Shown here one piece after another: positions 52,566 through 63,085 of a DNA stretch of 64,000 nucleotides; within the stretch, counting starts at the first letter, position 1, and the number at the start of each line of letters is the position of its first letter. The DNA comes from Actinomadura syzygii (GTDB taxonomy: Bacteria > Actinomycetota > Actinomycetes > Streptosporangiales > Streptosporangiaceae), in assembly GCF_008085905.1 (NCBI RefSeq), contig NZ_VSFF01000004.1:372001-436000 (forward strand). Reading direction: 5' to 3'. Both the position numbers and the translations under genes were made by a program. The notes under the pieces are model-generated. The model saw only the letters and a program-made list of their open reading frames with translations. It was not told the DNA's origin and did not search any database.

Positions 52566-55500
52566 CGGCTGGTCAGCTCATCGCCGAACTGGCCCGCGAG
52601 GGCGTGCACCTGTGGGAAGAGGCGGGCCGGCTGCGGTTCCGCGCTCCCGAGGGCGTCCTCACCGAGGAGCGGCGCGCGCAGCTCGCCGCCCGCAAGGACG
52701 AACTGCTGGACCACCTGAGCCGCCCGGCCACGCCGGAGCTGGTGCCCGAGCCCGACGCCCGGCACGAGCCGTTCCCCCTCACCGACGTCCAGGCCGCCTA
52801 CCTGCTCGGCCGGGGCGACGCCTTCGACTACGGCGGCACCGCCTGCCAGGTCTACGCGGAGCTGGCCTTCGCGGACCTGGACGCGCGTCGCATGGAGGAC
52901 GCCTGGAACCGCCTCGTCGAGCGGCACGACATGCTGCGCTGCACCGTCCACGTGGAGGGCTACCAGGTCACCGCTGCCGAGACGCCCCGGTACGGCATCG
53001 AGGTCGCCGACCTGCGAGGCCGCTCCCCCGCCGAGGTCGAGGCCCATGTCGCCGCCACCAGGAGCGCCATGGACGGCCACCGCTACGACCCCGCGGTCTG
53101 GCCGCTGTTCGACGTGCGGATCACCCGGACCGGCGACCGCGATCTCCTGCACGTCTCCATCGACTTCCTCATCGCCGACTACCTGAGCATCCAGCTCCTG
53201 CTCACCGAGTTGAAGCGCCTCTATCTCGACCCGGGCGCGGAACTGCCGCCGCTGGAGATCACCTTCCGCGACTACGTGGCGGCGGCCCGGGGCCTGCGCG
53301 ACGGCGCCGCCTACGAGCGCGACCGCCGCTACTGGGAGGACCGGCTGGACGATCTGCCCGGGACGCCCGAACTGCCGCTCCGCGAGGACCGGGAGGTCCA
53401 GGCGACCGGCTCCTTCACCCGCCACGCGGTCCGCTTCTCGCCCGACGAATGGAGCGGGCTGCGCGGACGGGCGGCGGCGCACGGCGTCACCCCCTCGACC
53501 GCCGTGCTCGCCGCCTTCGCCGAGGTCGTCGGCCGCTGGAGCCGCCAGCCGGCGTTCTGCCTCAACCTCACGCTGCTCAACCGGCATCCGCTCCACCCGC
53601 AGGTGGGTTCGCTCGTGGGCGACTTCACCACCGTCAGCCTCCTTGAGGTGGACGGCGCCGGAGGCGGCTTCGCCGACCGCGCCGCCGGGCTCCAGCAGCG
53701 GCTCTGGGACGACCTGGACCACCGGCTCTACTCGGGCGTGGAACTGATGCGCGAGATGGCCCGCCGTCAGGGCAGGCGGACCGCCCTGTACCCGATCGTC
53801 TTCACCAGCACGGTCGGGCTCAGCGACGAGAACGAGGGCATGCGCGGCCTGGCCGAGGTGGTGCACGGCGGGAGCCGGACACCCCAGGTGTGGATCGACT
53901 GCCAGGCCCTCGTCGAGAACGGCGTCCTTGAGGTCAGGGCCGACGTGCGCGACGGCGTCTTCCCCGCCGGGCTGATCGAGGACCTGTTCGGCGCTCTGCG
54001 CACGCTGCTCCTCGACCTGGCCGCGTCCGACTCCGCGTGGACGTCGCCCGCGCCGGTCGGGCTGCCCGACGCGCAGGCCGAGCGGCGCGACCGCGCCAAC
54101 GCGACCGCCGCGCCCCGTCCCGAAGGACTGCTCCACGAGCCCGTCATGGCCCAGGCGGCGGCCACGCCGGACGCGCCCGCCGTCGTCACCGCGGAGCGCA
54201 CGCTGACCTACGGCGAGTTGCTCGCGCGGGCCACGGCCGTGGCCGAGAGCCTGGCGGGAGCGGATGACGCGCCCGTCGCGGTGCTCATGGAGAAGGGCTG
54301 GGAGCAGGTCGTCGCCGTGCTCGGCACGATGCTCGCCGGCGCCGCCTACCTGCCCGTGGACGCCGGTCAGCCGCCCGCCCGGCGCGAGCGCATCATGGCC
54401 GACGCCGGGGTGACCACGGCGCTGACCCAATCCTGGATCGGAGCGCGCCCGCCCGGGGTGCGCTGCGTGGACGTCGACACGACGCCGCCCTCCAGCGCCC
54501 CCGTCCCCACCAGTCGTGCCCGCCCCGGCGATCTCGCTTATGTCATCTACACGTCCGGCTCCACCGGCGAGCCCAAGGGCGTGATGATCTCCCATGAGGC
54601 GGCGCTCAACACGGTGGCCGACATCGACCGCCGCTTCTCGGTCACCGCGGCCGACCGGGTGCTCGGCCTGGCGAGCCTCGGTTTCGACCTTTCCGTCTAC
54701 GACGTCTTCGGCCCCTTGGCCGTGGGCGGCGCGCTGGTGCTGCCCGGCCCGCAGGAGCGCGGCGACCCGGCCCGCTGGGCGCGGCTCATCGCCGAGCACG
54801 GGGTCACGCTGTGGAACTCCGTCCCCGCGCAACTCCAGATGCTGGCCCACTACCTGGACGCCGACCCCGAGGCCGACCTGCGAACGCTCAGGCTGGCACT
54901 GCTCAGCGGCGACTGGATCCCGGTCACGCTCCCCTCGGCCGTCCGCGCGCGGCTGCCCGGCGTCGAGCTGGTCAGCCTCGGCGGCGCGACCGAGGCGTCG
55001 ATCTGGTCGATCTACCACCCGATCGGCGACCTCTCACCTGACTGGACGAGCGTCCCGTACGGGAAACCGCTGGCCAACCAGACCTTCCACGTCCTGGACC
55101 GGGCGATGCGGCCGTGCCCGGACTGGGTGGCCGGCGAGCTCTACATCGGCGGCGCCGGGGTCGCGCTGGGATATCTGGGCGACGAGGCGAAGACGGCGCA
55201 GCGGTTCGTCCGGCATCCGGAGACCGGCGAGCGCCTCTACCGCACCGGGGACCTCGGACGCTACCGCGAGGACGGGGTGATCGAGTTCCTCGGCCGCGAG
55301 GACCGGCAGGTCAAGATCCGCGGGCACCGGATCGAGCTCGCGGAGGTCGAGGCCGCCGTCCAGGAGCACCCGGCGGTCGCCGCCGCCCACGTGCTGGTCG
55401 ACGGCGACGGCCTGGAGCGCCGCCTCGCCGCCTTCGCCGAGCCCGCCCGCGACCGGTCGGATGGGCCCACGGAAGAACTGGCGAACGAGCTGCGCACGGC

Positions 55501-58012
55501 GGGAGCCCGCGCCGCCGACCCGCACACCGCGCACCTCGACCGCGACGAACTCATGGAGTTCATGACCCGCCTGGACAGGGCCGCCGTCATCGGCATCATG
55601 CGCGCCCTTGTGCGGCAGGGGCTGTTCAGCGCACCCGGCGAGACGGCCACCACCGAGGAGGTCATCGAGACCATCGGCGCGGCCCCCCGGCACCACCGGC
55701 TGGTGCGCCGCTGGCTGCGCGTCCTGGAGAACGAGGGGTTCCTGGAGCGGGACGGGAACGTCCGCCGCGCGGTGCGCACCGCCGACGAGCACGACCTCGA
55801 CGCCGCCTGGGAGTCGGTCGCCGGACTGCAACGCGAGGACAGCTACCCCGCCGTCCTGATCGACTACTTCAGGACCAGCACCGATCACCTGCCCGAGCTG
55901 GTCCGCGACGAGCTGGACCCGCTGCCGCTGCTCTTCCCCGAGGGCCGCCTGGAGATCTCCGAGGCGGCCTACCGGGAGAACGTCATCAGCCGCTACGTCA
56001 ACCACGCCGCCATCGAGATGCTGCGGCGCATCGCCGGACGGCACGACGGCGGCCTGCGGGTGCTGGAGGTCGGCGCCGGCGTCGGCGGCATCAGCGCGCA
56101 GCTGATCCCGGCGCTGGCGGAGTACGACGTCGACTACCTGTTCACCGACGTCTCGCCGTTCTTCCTCAACGAGGCCCGCGAGCGCTTCGGCGACCGGCCC
56201 TGGGTGCGCTACGGGCTGTTCGACATCAACGAGGACTTCCGCGGGCAGGGGTACAGGCCCAACGACTTCGAGGTCATCGTCTGCGTGAACGTCCTGCACA
56301 ACTCCCGCCACGCGGGCCGGGTGCTCGACCGGCTGACGCAGATGCTGCGGCCCGGCGGCTGGCTGGTGTTCGTCGAGACCACCGAGGACAGCTACCAGAT
56401 CATGACCTCGATGGAGTTCATGATGCCGGAGAAGGACCCGCGCAAATGGGACTACGAGGACTCGCGCAAGGGCCTCGACCAGACCTTCCTCGGCCGCGAG
56501 CAGTGGCAGGAGCTGCTGCTCGACGCGGGCGCCGACACGACCGTGTGCCTCCCCGGCCCGGAGGACGTGACGGGCAGGCTCGGGCAGCACGTCTTCGCCG
56601 CCCGGTTCAAGGCGGACCGGCGGCCCCTGGACGTCACCGCGCTGGCCGGCCACCTGGCCGGACGGCTGCCCGAGTACATGATCCCGGCGCACCTCCAGAT
56701 CGTCGACGAGCTGCCGCTGACCCGCAACGGCAAGGTGGACACGGCCGCGCTGCGCTCCTGGCTGCCGCACGCCGCCGCGAGCCGCGCCTCGGCGGGCGGT
56801 CCGCCCCGCGACGACCTGGAGCGGGAGCTGGCCGCCATCTGGGCCGAGGTGCTCGGCGTCGCCGAGCCCAACCGCGACGACGACTTCTTCGACCTCGGTG
56901 GGGACTCCCTCGTGGTCGCCAAGCTTGCCGCCACGCTCCGCGCCCGCGTGCCCGCCGCGGAGGAGGCGCTCTGGGACGACCTGGTCCGCCAGATCCTGCA
57001 CCGGCCGACCGTGGCCGCGCTCGCCGAAGCGCTGCGCGAGGGAGGCGACCGCGACGGTGCCGCCAAGCGCGTCGACGCCTCGCCGCTCGTCCCGTTCGCC
57101 GGGGAGCCCGACCGCGCCGGGCCGCTGCGCGTCCTCGTCCACGAGGGCAGCGGCACGCTCGCCCCCTACCGGGCGCTGTCGCGGCTGCTGGCGGGCAAGG
57201 GCGGCGCGCTGGCCGGGCTCGCGATCACCGACGTCGAGTCCTACCTGGCCGAGGATCCACAGGGCCTGATCGAACGCCGGGCGGCGAGCTACACCCGGGC
57301 GCTGCTCGACACCGGCGCCGGCGCCTTCCACGTGGTCGGCTACTGCATGGGCGGCCTGCTGGCCACCGAGATCGCCAGGCAGCTCACCGAGGCGGGTTCC
57401 GACGTCGCGAGCCTCACCGTGATCAGCAGCTACACGCTGCCCCGGATCATCGAGGACGAGCTGGTCGTGGAGTACGTCTTCGCCAAGGTCATGGGCGCCG
57501 ACCCGGCCGAAGCGGGCTACCCCGGAGACGAGCGGACGATGTCCGAGGTCTTCGAGCTGCTGCTCCGCGAAGACCAGGACAGGGTGCCCGCCGGGCGCGT
57601 CACCGCGCTCACCGGCGAGCTGGCGCCCGTCGCCGACGTCTTCCGCGCCCAGGCCAGCCGTCCGCAGGACGAACGGCTGGCCGCCATCGGCCGCGCCGCG
57701 AGCCGCCACGCGGACTCGGACGCCGACGTCGAACGGCAGGTCGCCGCCTTCTACCGGGTGGTGCGGCACAGCCTGCGCGCGGTCGGCGCCCACGCGCCGG
57801 AGCCGTACGCCGGTGACATCACGTTCCTGCGCCAGCTCGGCGACACGCGCTTCCTGCCGTGGCTGCGCGACGACATGACCGGCTTCTGGCGCGAGCTGTG
57901 CCTGGGCGAGCTGAGGGTGGCCGACATCCCCGGCGACCACTTCAGCTGCCTCCGTCCGCCGCACGTGGACGAGGTCGCCGCCCTGCTGACCCAGGGGTGG
58001 GAGCGGTCATGA
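52562..58012 (+). CDS. NRPS: TubC docking-Cy-A[MT]-PCP-TE
   Basis: A 1816-residue terminal NRPS, PchF-like in layout. Residues 1-55 are a TubC-type docking domain (MTAGQLIAELAREGVHLWEE). Cy (about 70-495) has SIDFLIADYLS and the NRHPLHPQVGSLVGDFT motif. The A domain (from about 515) has IYTSGSTGEPKG and the canonical Cys pocket (FDLSVYDVFG, WNSVPAQ, LLSGDW, EASIW). A methyltransferase is inserted between A8 (about 893) and A10 (about 1386), with LRVLEVGAGVGGISAQL at about 1166. PCP Ser is 1449. The thioesterase (about 1520-1810) has VVGYCMGGLLA, so the nucleophile is Cys1595 rather than Ser, with His in GDHFSCL. The start ATG overlaps the first NRPS stop (ATGA). It adds, cyclises and probably methylates the third Cys and releases the product. 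Confidence 0.93.
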   Translation: MTAGQLIAELAREGVHLWEEAGRLRFRAPEGVLTEERRAQLAARKDELLDHLSRPATPELVPEPDARHEPFPLTDVQAAYLLGRGDAFDYGGTACQVYAELAFADLDARRMEDAWNRLVERHDMLRCTVHVEGYQVTAAETPRYGIEVADLRGRSPAEVEAHVAATRSAMDGHRYDPAVWPLFDVRITRTGDRDLLHVSIDFLIADYLSIQLLLTELKRLYLDPGAELPPLEITFRDYVAAARGLRDGAAYERDRRYWEDRLDDLPGTPELPLREDREVQATGSFTRHAVRFSPDEWSGLRGRAAAHGVTPSTAVLAAFAEVVGRWSRQPAFCLNLTLLNRHPLHPQVGSLVGDFTTVSLLEVDGAGGGFADRAAGLQQRLWDDLDHRLYSGVELMREMARRQGRRTALYPIVFTSTVGLSDENEGMRGLAEVVHGGSRTPQVWIDCQALVENGVLEVRADVRDGVFPAGLIEDLFGALRTLLLDLAASDSAWTSPAPVGLPDAQAERRDRANATAAPRPEGLLHEPVMAQAAATPDAPAVVTAERTLTYGELLARATAVAESLAGADDAPVAVLMEKGWEQVVAVLGTMLAGAAYLPVDAGQPPARRERIMADAGVTTALTQSWIGARPPGVRCVDVDTTPPSSAPVPTSRARPGDLAYVIYTSGSTGEPKGVMISHEAALNTVADIDRRFSVTAADRVLGLASLGFDLSVYDVFGPLAVGGALVLPGPQERGDPARWARLIAEHGVTLWNSVPAQLQMLAHYLDADPEADLRTLRLALLSGDWIPVTLPSAVRARLPGVELVSLGGATEASIWSIYHPIGDLSPDWTSVPYGKPLANQTFHVLDRAMRPCPDWVAGELYIGGAGVALGYLGDEAKTAQRFVRHPETGERLYRTGDLGRYREDGVIEFLGREDRQVKIRGHRIELAEVEAAVQEHPAVAAAHVLVDGDGLERRLAAFAEPARDRSDGPTEELANELRTAGARAADPHTAHLDRDELMEFMTRLDRAAVIGIMRALVRQGLFSAPGETATTEEVIETIGAAPRHHRLVRRWLRVLENEGFLERDGNVRRAVRTADEHDLDAAWESVAGLQREDSYPAVLIDYFRTSTDHLPELVRDELDPLPLLFPEGRLEISEAAYRENVISRYVNHAAIEMLRRIAGRHDGGLRVLEVGAGVGGISAQLIPALAEYDVDYLFTDVSPFFLNEARERFGDRPWVRYGLFDINEDFRGQGYRPNDFEVIVCVNVLHNSRHAGRVLDRLTQMLRPGGWLVFVETTEDSYQIMTSMEFMMPEKDPRKWDYEDSRKGLDQTFLGREQWQELLLDAGADTTVCLPGPEDVTGRLGQHVFAARFKADRRPLDVTALAGHLAGRLPEYMIPAHLQIVDELPLTRNGKVDTAALRSWLPHAAASRASAGGPPRDDLERELAAIWAEVLGVAEPNRDDDFFDLGGDSLVVAKLAATLRARVPAAEEALWDDLVRQILHRPTVAALAEALREGGDRDGAAKRVDASPLVPFAGEPDRAGPLRVLVHEGSGTLAPYRALSRLLAGKGGALAGLAITDVESYLAEDPQGLIERRAASYTRALLDTGAGAFHVVGYCMGGLLATEIARQLTEAGSDVASLTVISSYTLPRIIEDELVVEYVFAKVMGADPAEAGYPGDERTMSEVFELLLREDQDRVPAGRVTALTGELAPVADVFRAQASRPQDERLAAIGRAASRHADSDADVERQVAAFYRVVRHSLRAVGAHAPEPYAGDITFLRQLGDTRFLPWLRDDMTGFWRELCLGELRVADIPGDHFSCLRPPHVDEVAALLTQGWERS

Positions 58013-59043
58013 CCGTCGGCGTGATCGGATGCTACGGCGCGGTGGGCCGTGCGCTCGTGCGCCGCCTGCGGGGGCGGCTGCGCCTGGGCGGCAGGGACCT
58101 GACGCAGGTGCGGAAGCTGGCCCGTCCCGGCGTCGAAGCCGTCGAGGTGGACATCGACGACGACGCCCGGCTGGCGGAGTTCTGCAACGGCTGCGACGTG
58201 GTGGTGAACTGCGCGGGCCCTTCGGCGAGCATCGGCGACACGGTGGCCCAGGCCGCGCTGAGGGCGGGGGCCCACTACGTGGACGTGGCCGGAGACCAGC
58301 TCGACCGTTCGCGCCTCACGGCACTCGCCCGAGGACGCGCGACGGTGCTGGCCGCGGGGATGATGCCCGGCCTGTCCGCGCTGCTGCCCCGCGCGCTGGC
58401 GGAGCGGGTCGAGCGGCCCTCCCGGCTGGTCGCGCACGTCGGCGGCCTGGACCGCTTCACCAGGGCCGCCGCGCTCGACTACGTCGCCTCCCTGCACGGC
58501 GAGGACGCCGCTCCGCTGGCCGCCTGGCACGGCCACCGGCCGCTGCGCGGCGCGCTGCGTCCGGCGGAGAACGTCGTCCTGCCCCACTTTCCGGGACGTG
58601 TCAGCGCCTACCCCTACCTGAGCGGGGAGACGCAGCGGCTGGCTCGCACGCTGGAGCTCGCCGAGGTCGAGTGGTGGGGCGTCTTCGACGGTGAGCGGAC
58701 ACTTCGCGCGCTGTCCGGAGCCAGGGGCAGGGAGACCGGGCAGGCCGCCGAGGACCTCGAACTGGCCGCCCGCCTCGACGCGCTCGGCCGCCGCCCGTAT
58801 TTCCAACTCGTCTTCGACATGGACGGACGAGTCCTCGTCGTCCGCGCCGCCGACAGTTACGAGCTGACCGCCGCGCTCGCGGCCACGACCACGCGGGCGG
58901 TGGCGGCGGGCCGGGTGCCGCCGGGCGCCCACGACGCCTCCGACGTGCTGGTCCCGGCCGCCGTGCTCAACGAGCTGCGCGACGACCCGGCCGTGGAGGT
59001 CACCGAACTGTCCCGCGCGCCCGTCGAGGAGGGGGTGCTATGA
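58009..59043 (+). CDS. Saccharopine-dehydrogenase-like NAD(P)-binding protein
   Basis: 344 residues. The N-terminal Rossmann fold starts TVGVIGCYGAVGRALVRRLRG, followed by CDVVVNCAGPSASIGDTVAQAALRAGAHYVDVAGD. This is the saccharopine dehydrogenase/trans-acting enoyl reductase pattern. The C-terminal part (RLVAHVGGLDRF..., EWWGVFDGERTL) is a mixed domain of unknown specificity. It overlaps both neighbours by 4 bp in the siderophore operon. It probably carries out a redox step on the growing or released thiazoline chain in addition to the Irp3-type reductase downstream. Confidence 0.8.
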   Translation: MTVGVIGCYGAVGRALVRRLRGRLRLGGRDLTQVRKLARPGVEAVEVDIDDDARLAEFCNGCDVVVNCAGPSASIGDTVAQAALRAGAHYVDVAGDQLDRSRLTALARGRATVLAAGMMPGLSALLPRALAERVERPSRLVAHVGGLDRFTRAAALDYVASLHGEDAAPLAAWHGHRPLRGALRPAENVVLPHFPGRVSAYPYLSGETQRLARTLELAEVEWWGVFDGERTLRALSGARGRETGQAAEDLELAARLDALGRRPYFQLVFDMDGRVLVVRAADSYELTAALAATTTRAVAAGRVPPGAHDASDVLVPAAVLNELRDDPAVEVTELSRAPVEEGVL

Positions 59044-60140
59044 CCACCGGCGCGCACGGAGGTCGGCGCCCGCGCGCACTGGTGTGCGGGACGGGCTTCG
59101 GCCGCGTGCACCTGGCCGCTCTCACCGCGCCCGACTCGGCCTTCGAGCTCGCCGGAATCCTGGCCAAGGGCGGCGAGCGCTCCAAGGCGTGCGCGAACGA
59201 GGCGGGCGTCCCCCTCTTCACCCAGGTCGAGGACGTGCCCGACGACATCGACCTGGCCTGCGTCGTCCTGCTCGGCGAGGTCAACGGGGGACCCGGCAGC
59301 ACGGTGGCGACCGAGCTGATGGATCGCGGCGTGCACGTCCTGCAAGAGGGGCCGCTGCTGCGCGACGAACTGGTCGCGGCTCTGCGCGCCGCCCGCCGCA
59401 ACCAGGTGGTCTACCACGTGAACAGCCACTACGTGCACCTCCCTCCGGTGCGGCGCTTCATCGCCGCCGCCCGCGCGCTGCGACCGGTGTACGTCGAGGC
59501 CGCCTGCGGCGTGCAGGTCTCCTACCACCTGTTCGACATCCTGGGCCGCGCGCTGGGCGGTCTTCGGCCGTTCGACCTGCCGCCCCCGACGGGACGCGGT
59601 CCGTTCCGGACGATCGACGGAACGCTGGCGGGCATCCCGTTCACGCTGCGCGTCCAGAACCAGTTGCACCCCGCAGACCCTGACAACCACGCCCACCTGC
59701 TGCACCGCGTCACCATCGGCACCGAGGGCGGCACGCTCTCCCTGGCCGAGACCCACGGCCCGGTGCTGTGGTCGCCCCGTCCGCACCTGCCCGCCGAGGC
59801 GAGGACGACGACCCGGCTCGACGCCGCCGCGGATCCCGGCCTCGACCTGCCCACCACCAGCGCGATCGGCCCCGCCGCTCCCCCGACGTATCGGGAGATC
59901 CTCGCGTCGATGTGGCCGACGGGCGCCCGCCGCGCGATGACGCGCACATGGACAGCCGTGCGTGAGGGCAGTGATCCATTGCGTGAGGGTCAGTACTACC
60001 TGACCGTGAGCTCGGTATGGCAGGCGATGGCCACTAGCCTCGGCTACCCCGAGCGCCTGTCCGGACCGCCGCACCGTCCGATGCCCGCCGACGAGCTGAT
60101 CGCCGCCGCGAGAACGGAGTTGGAGGAATCACCGACATGA
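59040..60140 (+). CDS. Thiazolinyl imide reductase (PchG/Irp3/YbtU family)
   Basis: A 366-residue Gfo/Idh/MocA-fold reductase. It starts with RALVCGTGFGRVHLAAL and has ELAGILAKGGERSKACANEAGVPLFTQVEDVP and GVHVLQEGPLL, the family's EKP-like position reading EGP. VVYHVNSHYVHLPPVRRFI follows. These blocks are characteristic of thiazolinyl imide reductases, which reduce a carrier-bound thiazoline to a thiazolidine with NADPH in pyochelin and yersiniabactin assembly. A thiazolidine is the substrate for N-methylation, fitting the MT domain in the terminal NRPS. ATG overlaps both neighbouring genes by 4 bp. Confidence 0.9.
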   Translation: MTTGAHGGRRPRALVCGTGFGRVHLAALTAPDSAFELAGILAKGGERSKACANEAGVPLFTQVEDVPDDIDLACVVLLGEVNGGPGSTVATELMDRGVHVLQEGPLLRDELVAALRAARRNQVVYHVNSHYVHLPPVRRFIAAARALRPVYVEAACGVQVSYHLFDILGRALGGLRPFDLPPPTGRGPFRTIDGTLAGIPFTLRVQNQLHPADPDNHAHLLHRVTIGTEGGTLSLAETHGPVLWSPRPHLPAEARTTTRLDAAADPGLDLPTTSAIGPAAPPTYREILASMWPTGARRAMTRTWTAVREGSDPLREGQYYLTVSSVWQAMATSLGYPERLSGPPHRPMPADELIAAARTELEESPT

Positions 60141-60907
60141 CCGTCCGGCAACGGGAACGGTGGCTGCGTCCGCTGCGCGTCCAGGACGTGCCCCGCCTGC
60201 GCGTCGTCTGCTTCCCGCACGCGGGTGGCGCCGCAGGCTTCTTCAGGACGTGGGGAGCGCGCCTCCCCGACGGCGTCGAGTTGTACGGCGTCCAGTACCC
60301 GGGCCGCCAGGACCGGCTGCGCGAACCGCACGCACGGACCATGGACGAGCTCGTCGAGCCGGCCGCCGACGCCCTCGCGTCGCTGGGCGAGGTGCCGCTG
60401 GTCCTGTTCGGGCACAGCATGGGCGCCGCCGTGGCGCACGAGACGGCCCGGCGGCTGGAGGGCGCGCTCGGGCGCCCGCTGGCGGGGCTGGTCGTGTCCG
60501 GCCGTCCGGCTCCCGACCGGCTCCGTCCCACCGAGGTTCACCTGGGCGGCGAACCGGCGCTGGTCGCGGACCTCCGCAGGCTGGGCGGCACCAGCGACGA
60601 GGTCCTGGACGATCCGGCGTTGCGCGAGCTGGTCCTGCCGACGCTCGCCGCGGACTACCGGCTGATCGAGACCTACCGGCCCGCCGAACCTGCCCCGATC
60701 CGCACGCCGGTGTGCGCGTGCGTCTCCACCACCGACCCCGAGGTGGACCGCGACGAGGCCGCCGGATGGGAGCGCCACACCACCGGCCCGTTCCGGCTGC
60801 GGGTGTTCGCGGGCGACCACTTCTACCTGATCCCGCAGGAGGACGAGCTGGTCGAGCAGGTGCTGCTGTTCTGCGGCATGCCCGGCCGCTGGCCGTCCAC
60901 CCCCTGA
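60137..60907 (+). CDS. Type II thioesterase
   Basis: A 256-residue editing thioesterase. It has RVVCFPHAGGAAGFFRTWG, YGVQYPGRQDRLREP and the nucleophile elbow LVLFGHSMGAAVAHETAR (Ser). LAGLVVSGRPAPDRL and the catalytic His in FAGDHFYLIPQEDEL complete the fold. It removes misloaded or stalled acyl groups from the NRPS carrier domains. Its ATG overlaps the reductase stop. It keeps the standard Ser nucleophile, in contrast to the Cys of the integrated TE. Confidence 0.92.
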   Translation: MTVRQRERWLRPLRVQDVPRLRVVCFPHAGGAAGFFRTWGARLPDGVELYGVQYPGRQDRLREPHARTMDELVEPAADALASLGEVPLVLFGHSMGAAVAHETARRLEGALGRPLAGLVVSGRPAPDRLRPTEVHLGGEPALVADLRRLGGTSDEVLDDPALRELVLPTLAADYRLIETYRPAEPAPIRTPVCACVSTTDPEVDRDEAAGWERHTTGPFRLRVFAGDHFYLIPQEDELVEQVLLFCGMPGRWPSTP

Positions 60908-60940
60908 CCCATCACGATCACCAACGGAAAGGAGCCCCTG

Positions 60941-61312
60941 ATGAGCATCGAGAACGAGCTGCGCGAGCTGGAGGAGAAAGGCTGGGCGGCCATCTCGGTC
61001 GGCGACGGCGACTTCTACCGCGGTCTCGTCACCGACCGCACCGTCTGCGTCGAGCCAGACGGCCTGCAGACCGGCCACGAGCTGGCCGACGACATCGAGG
61101 CCAACAAGTCGCCGTTCGACGACTACACGCTCGACGACGTGAAGGTTCTGCCCCTGGGCGACGGGTCGGCGCTGATCACCTACAGGGCCACGATCCGGCT
61201 CACCGAGGCGGACTTCTCCTTCGAGCTCTACATGACGAGCGTCTACGAGCGCGGCGACGACGACTGGAGACTCGTCTTCCACCAGCAGACCCCCGTGAAG
61301 CAGGACGGCTGA
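60941..61312 (+). CDS. NTF2-like small protein in the siderophore operon
   Basis: A 123-residue NTF2/SnoaL-like (DUF4440-type) protein. It has an N-terminal helix ENELRELEEKGWAAISVGDGDFYRGLVTDRTVCV, then GHELADDIEANKSPFDDYTLDDVKVLPLGDGSALITYRATI, and a terminal WRLVFHQQTPV strand. ATG 60941 has a strong AAAGGAG box, so it is independently translated within the operon. Possible roles are a cyclase or dehydratase, or a binder of the chelator. No conserved catalytic residues can be assigned. Confidence 0.78.
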   Translation: MSIENELRELEEKGWAAISVGDGDFYRGLVTDRTVCVEPDGLQTGHELADDIEANKSPFDDYTLDDVKVLPLGDGSALITYRATIRLTEADFSFELYMTSVYERGDDDWRLVFHQQTPVKQDG

Positions 61313-61358
61313 CGGCTCCAGGCGGCACAGAGGCCGCCCACATCGGAAGGTAGCGCTC

Positions 61359-62305
<947 letters not shown>

Positions 62306-62306
<1 letters not shown>

Positions 62307-63085
62307 TGGCCACTGGCACAGAGGCGGGGCCGGTCAACCTCTTCGGGCAGGGACTGCTGCTGGCGGGACGCAACCTCCGGCTGAACTCGACGGCCGACAC
62401 CGTCAGCACGATGGTGGTGTTCCCGATCGTCTTCGTCTTCGGGTTCCTGGCGCTCTTCCAGAACCTGCTGAAAACGCGCGGCGTCGACTACGCCCAGTTC
62501 CTGCCTCCGGCGATCGTCGTGCAGTGGATGTTCTCGGTGGCGATCACCGCCGCCTTCTTCTTCGCGTCCGACCGCCGGAGCGGCATGCTGGCGCGCTACC
62601 GGTCGCTGCCCATCAGCCGAGGTGCCGTGGTGGTGGGCCGGATCGCCGCCGACGCCGTCCGGGCGCTGCTCGCGATCGCGGTGATCATCGCGGCCGGGTA
62701 CGCGGCGGGCTTCCGGTTCCAGGCCGGACCGGTGGCGTCCCTGGGGTTCGTGGTGCTTTCGGTGGGCTTCGCGCTCACGGTCTCGGCGGGCACCAGCGCG
62801 CTCGGGCTCGTCTCCCGCGACCCCGAGTCCGTCTCCTCGACGCTGCACGTCGTCTACCTGCCGCTGCTGATGGTGTCCTCGGCGTTCGTGCCCGCCGACG
62901 CCTTCCCCGGCTGGATCGAGCCGTTCGTGCGGCACCAGCCGGTGAGCGTCGTCCTCGACGCCCTGCGGGCGCTCGCGGACGGCGGCCCGACGGCCGGGCC
63001 GGTGCTGAGGGCGATCGCGTGGCTGGCGGCGCTGCTGGCGGTCTTCTCGGCGGCGGCGGTCCAGGCGTTCAGGAGGGCGGCATGA
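62306..63085 (+). CDS. ABC-2 type permease 1 (DrrB-like)
   Basis: A 259-residue membrane protein with about six helices (for example TMVVFPIVFVFGFLALFQNLL, AIAVIIAAGYAAGF and LLMVSSAFVPADAFPGWI). The late ABC-2 motif SSAFVP-x-D-x-FPGW-x-xPFVRHQPVS is present. The ATG sits in the stop codon of the ATPase gene (TGATG). It pairs with the following permease, probably as a heterodimeric channel. Confidence 0.9.

Noticed and set aside
55034-57964. 976-codon open frame on the minus strand
   Set aside because: It is the mirror of the NRPS gene on the other strand. Its translation is Val/Gly/Arg-rich low-complexity sequence with no domains, as expected from GC-rich third-position bias.
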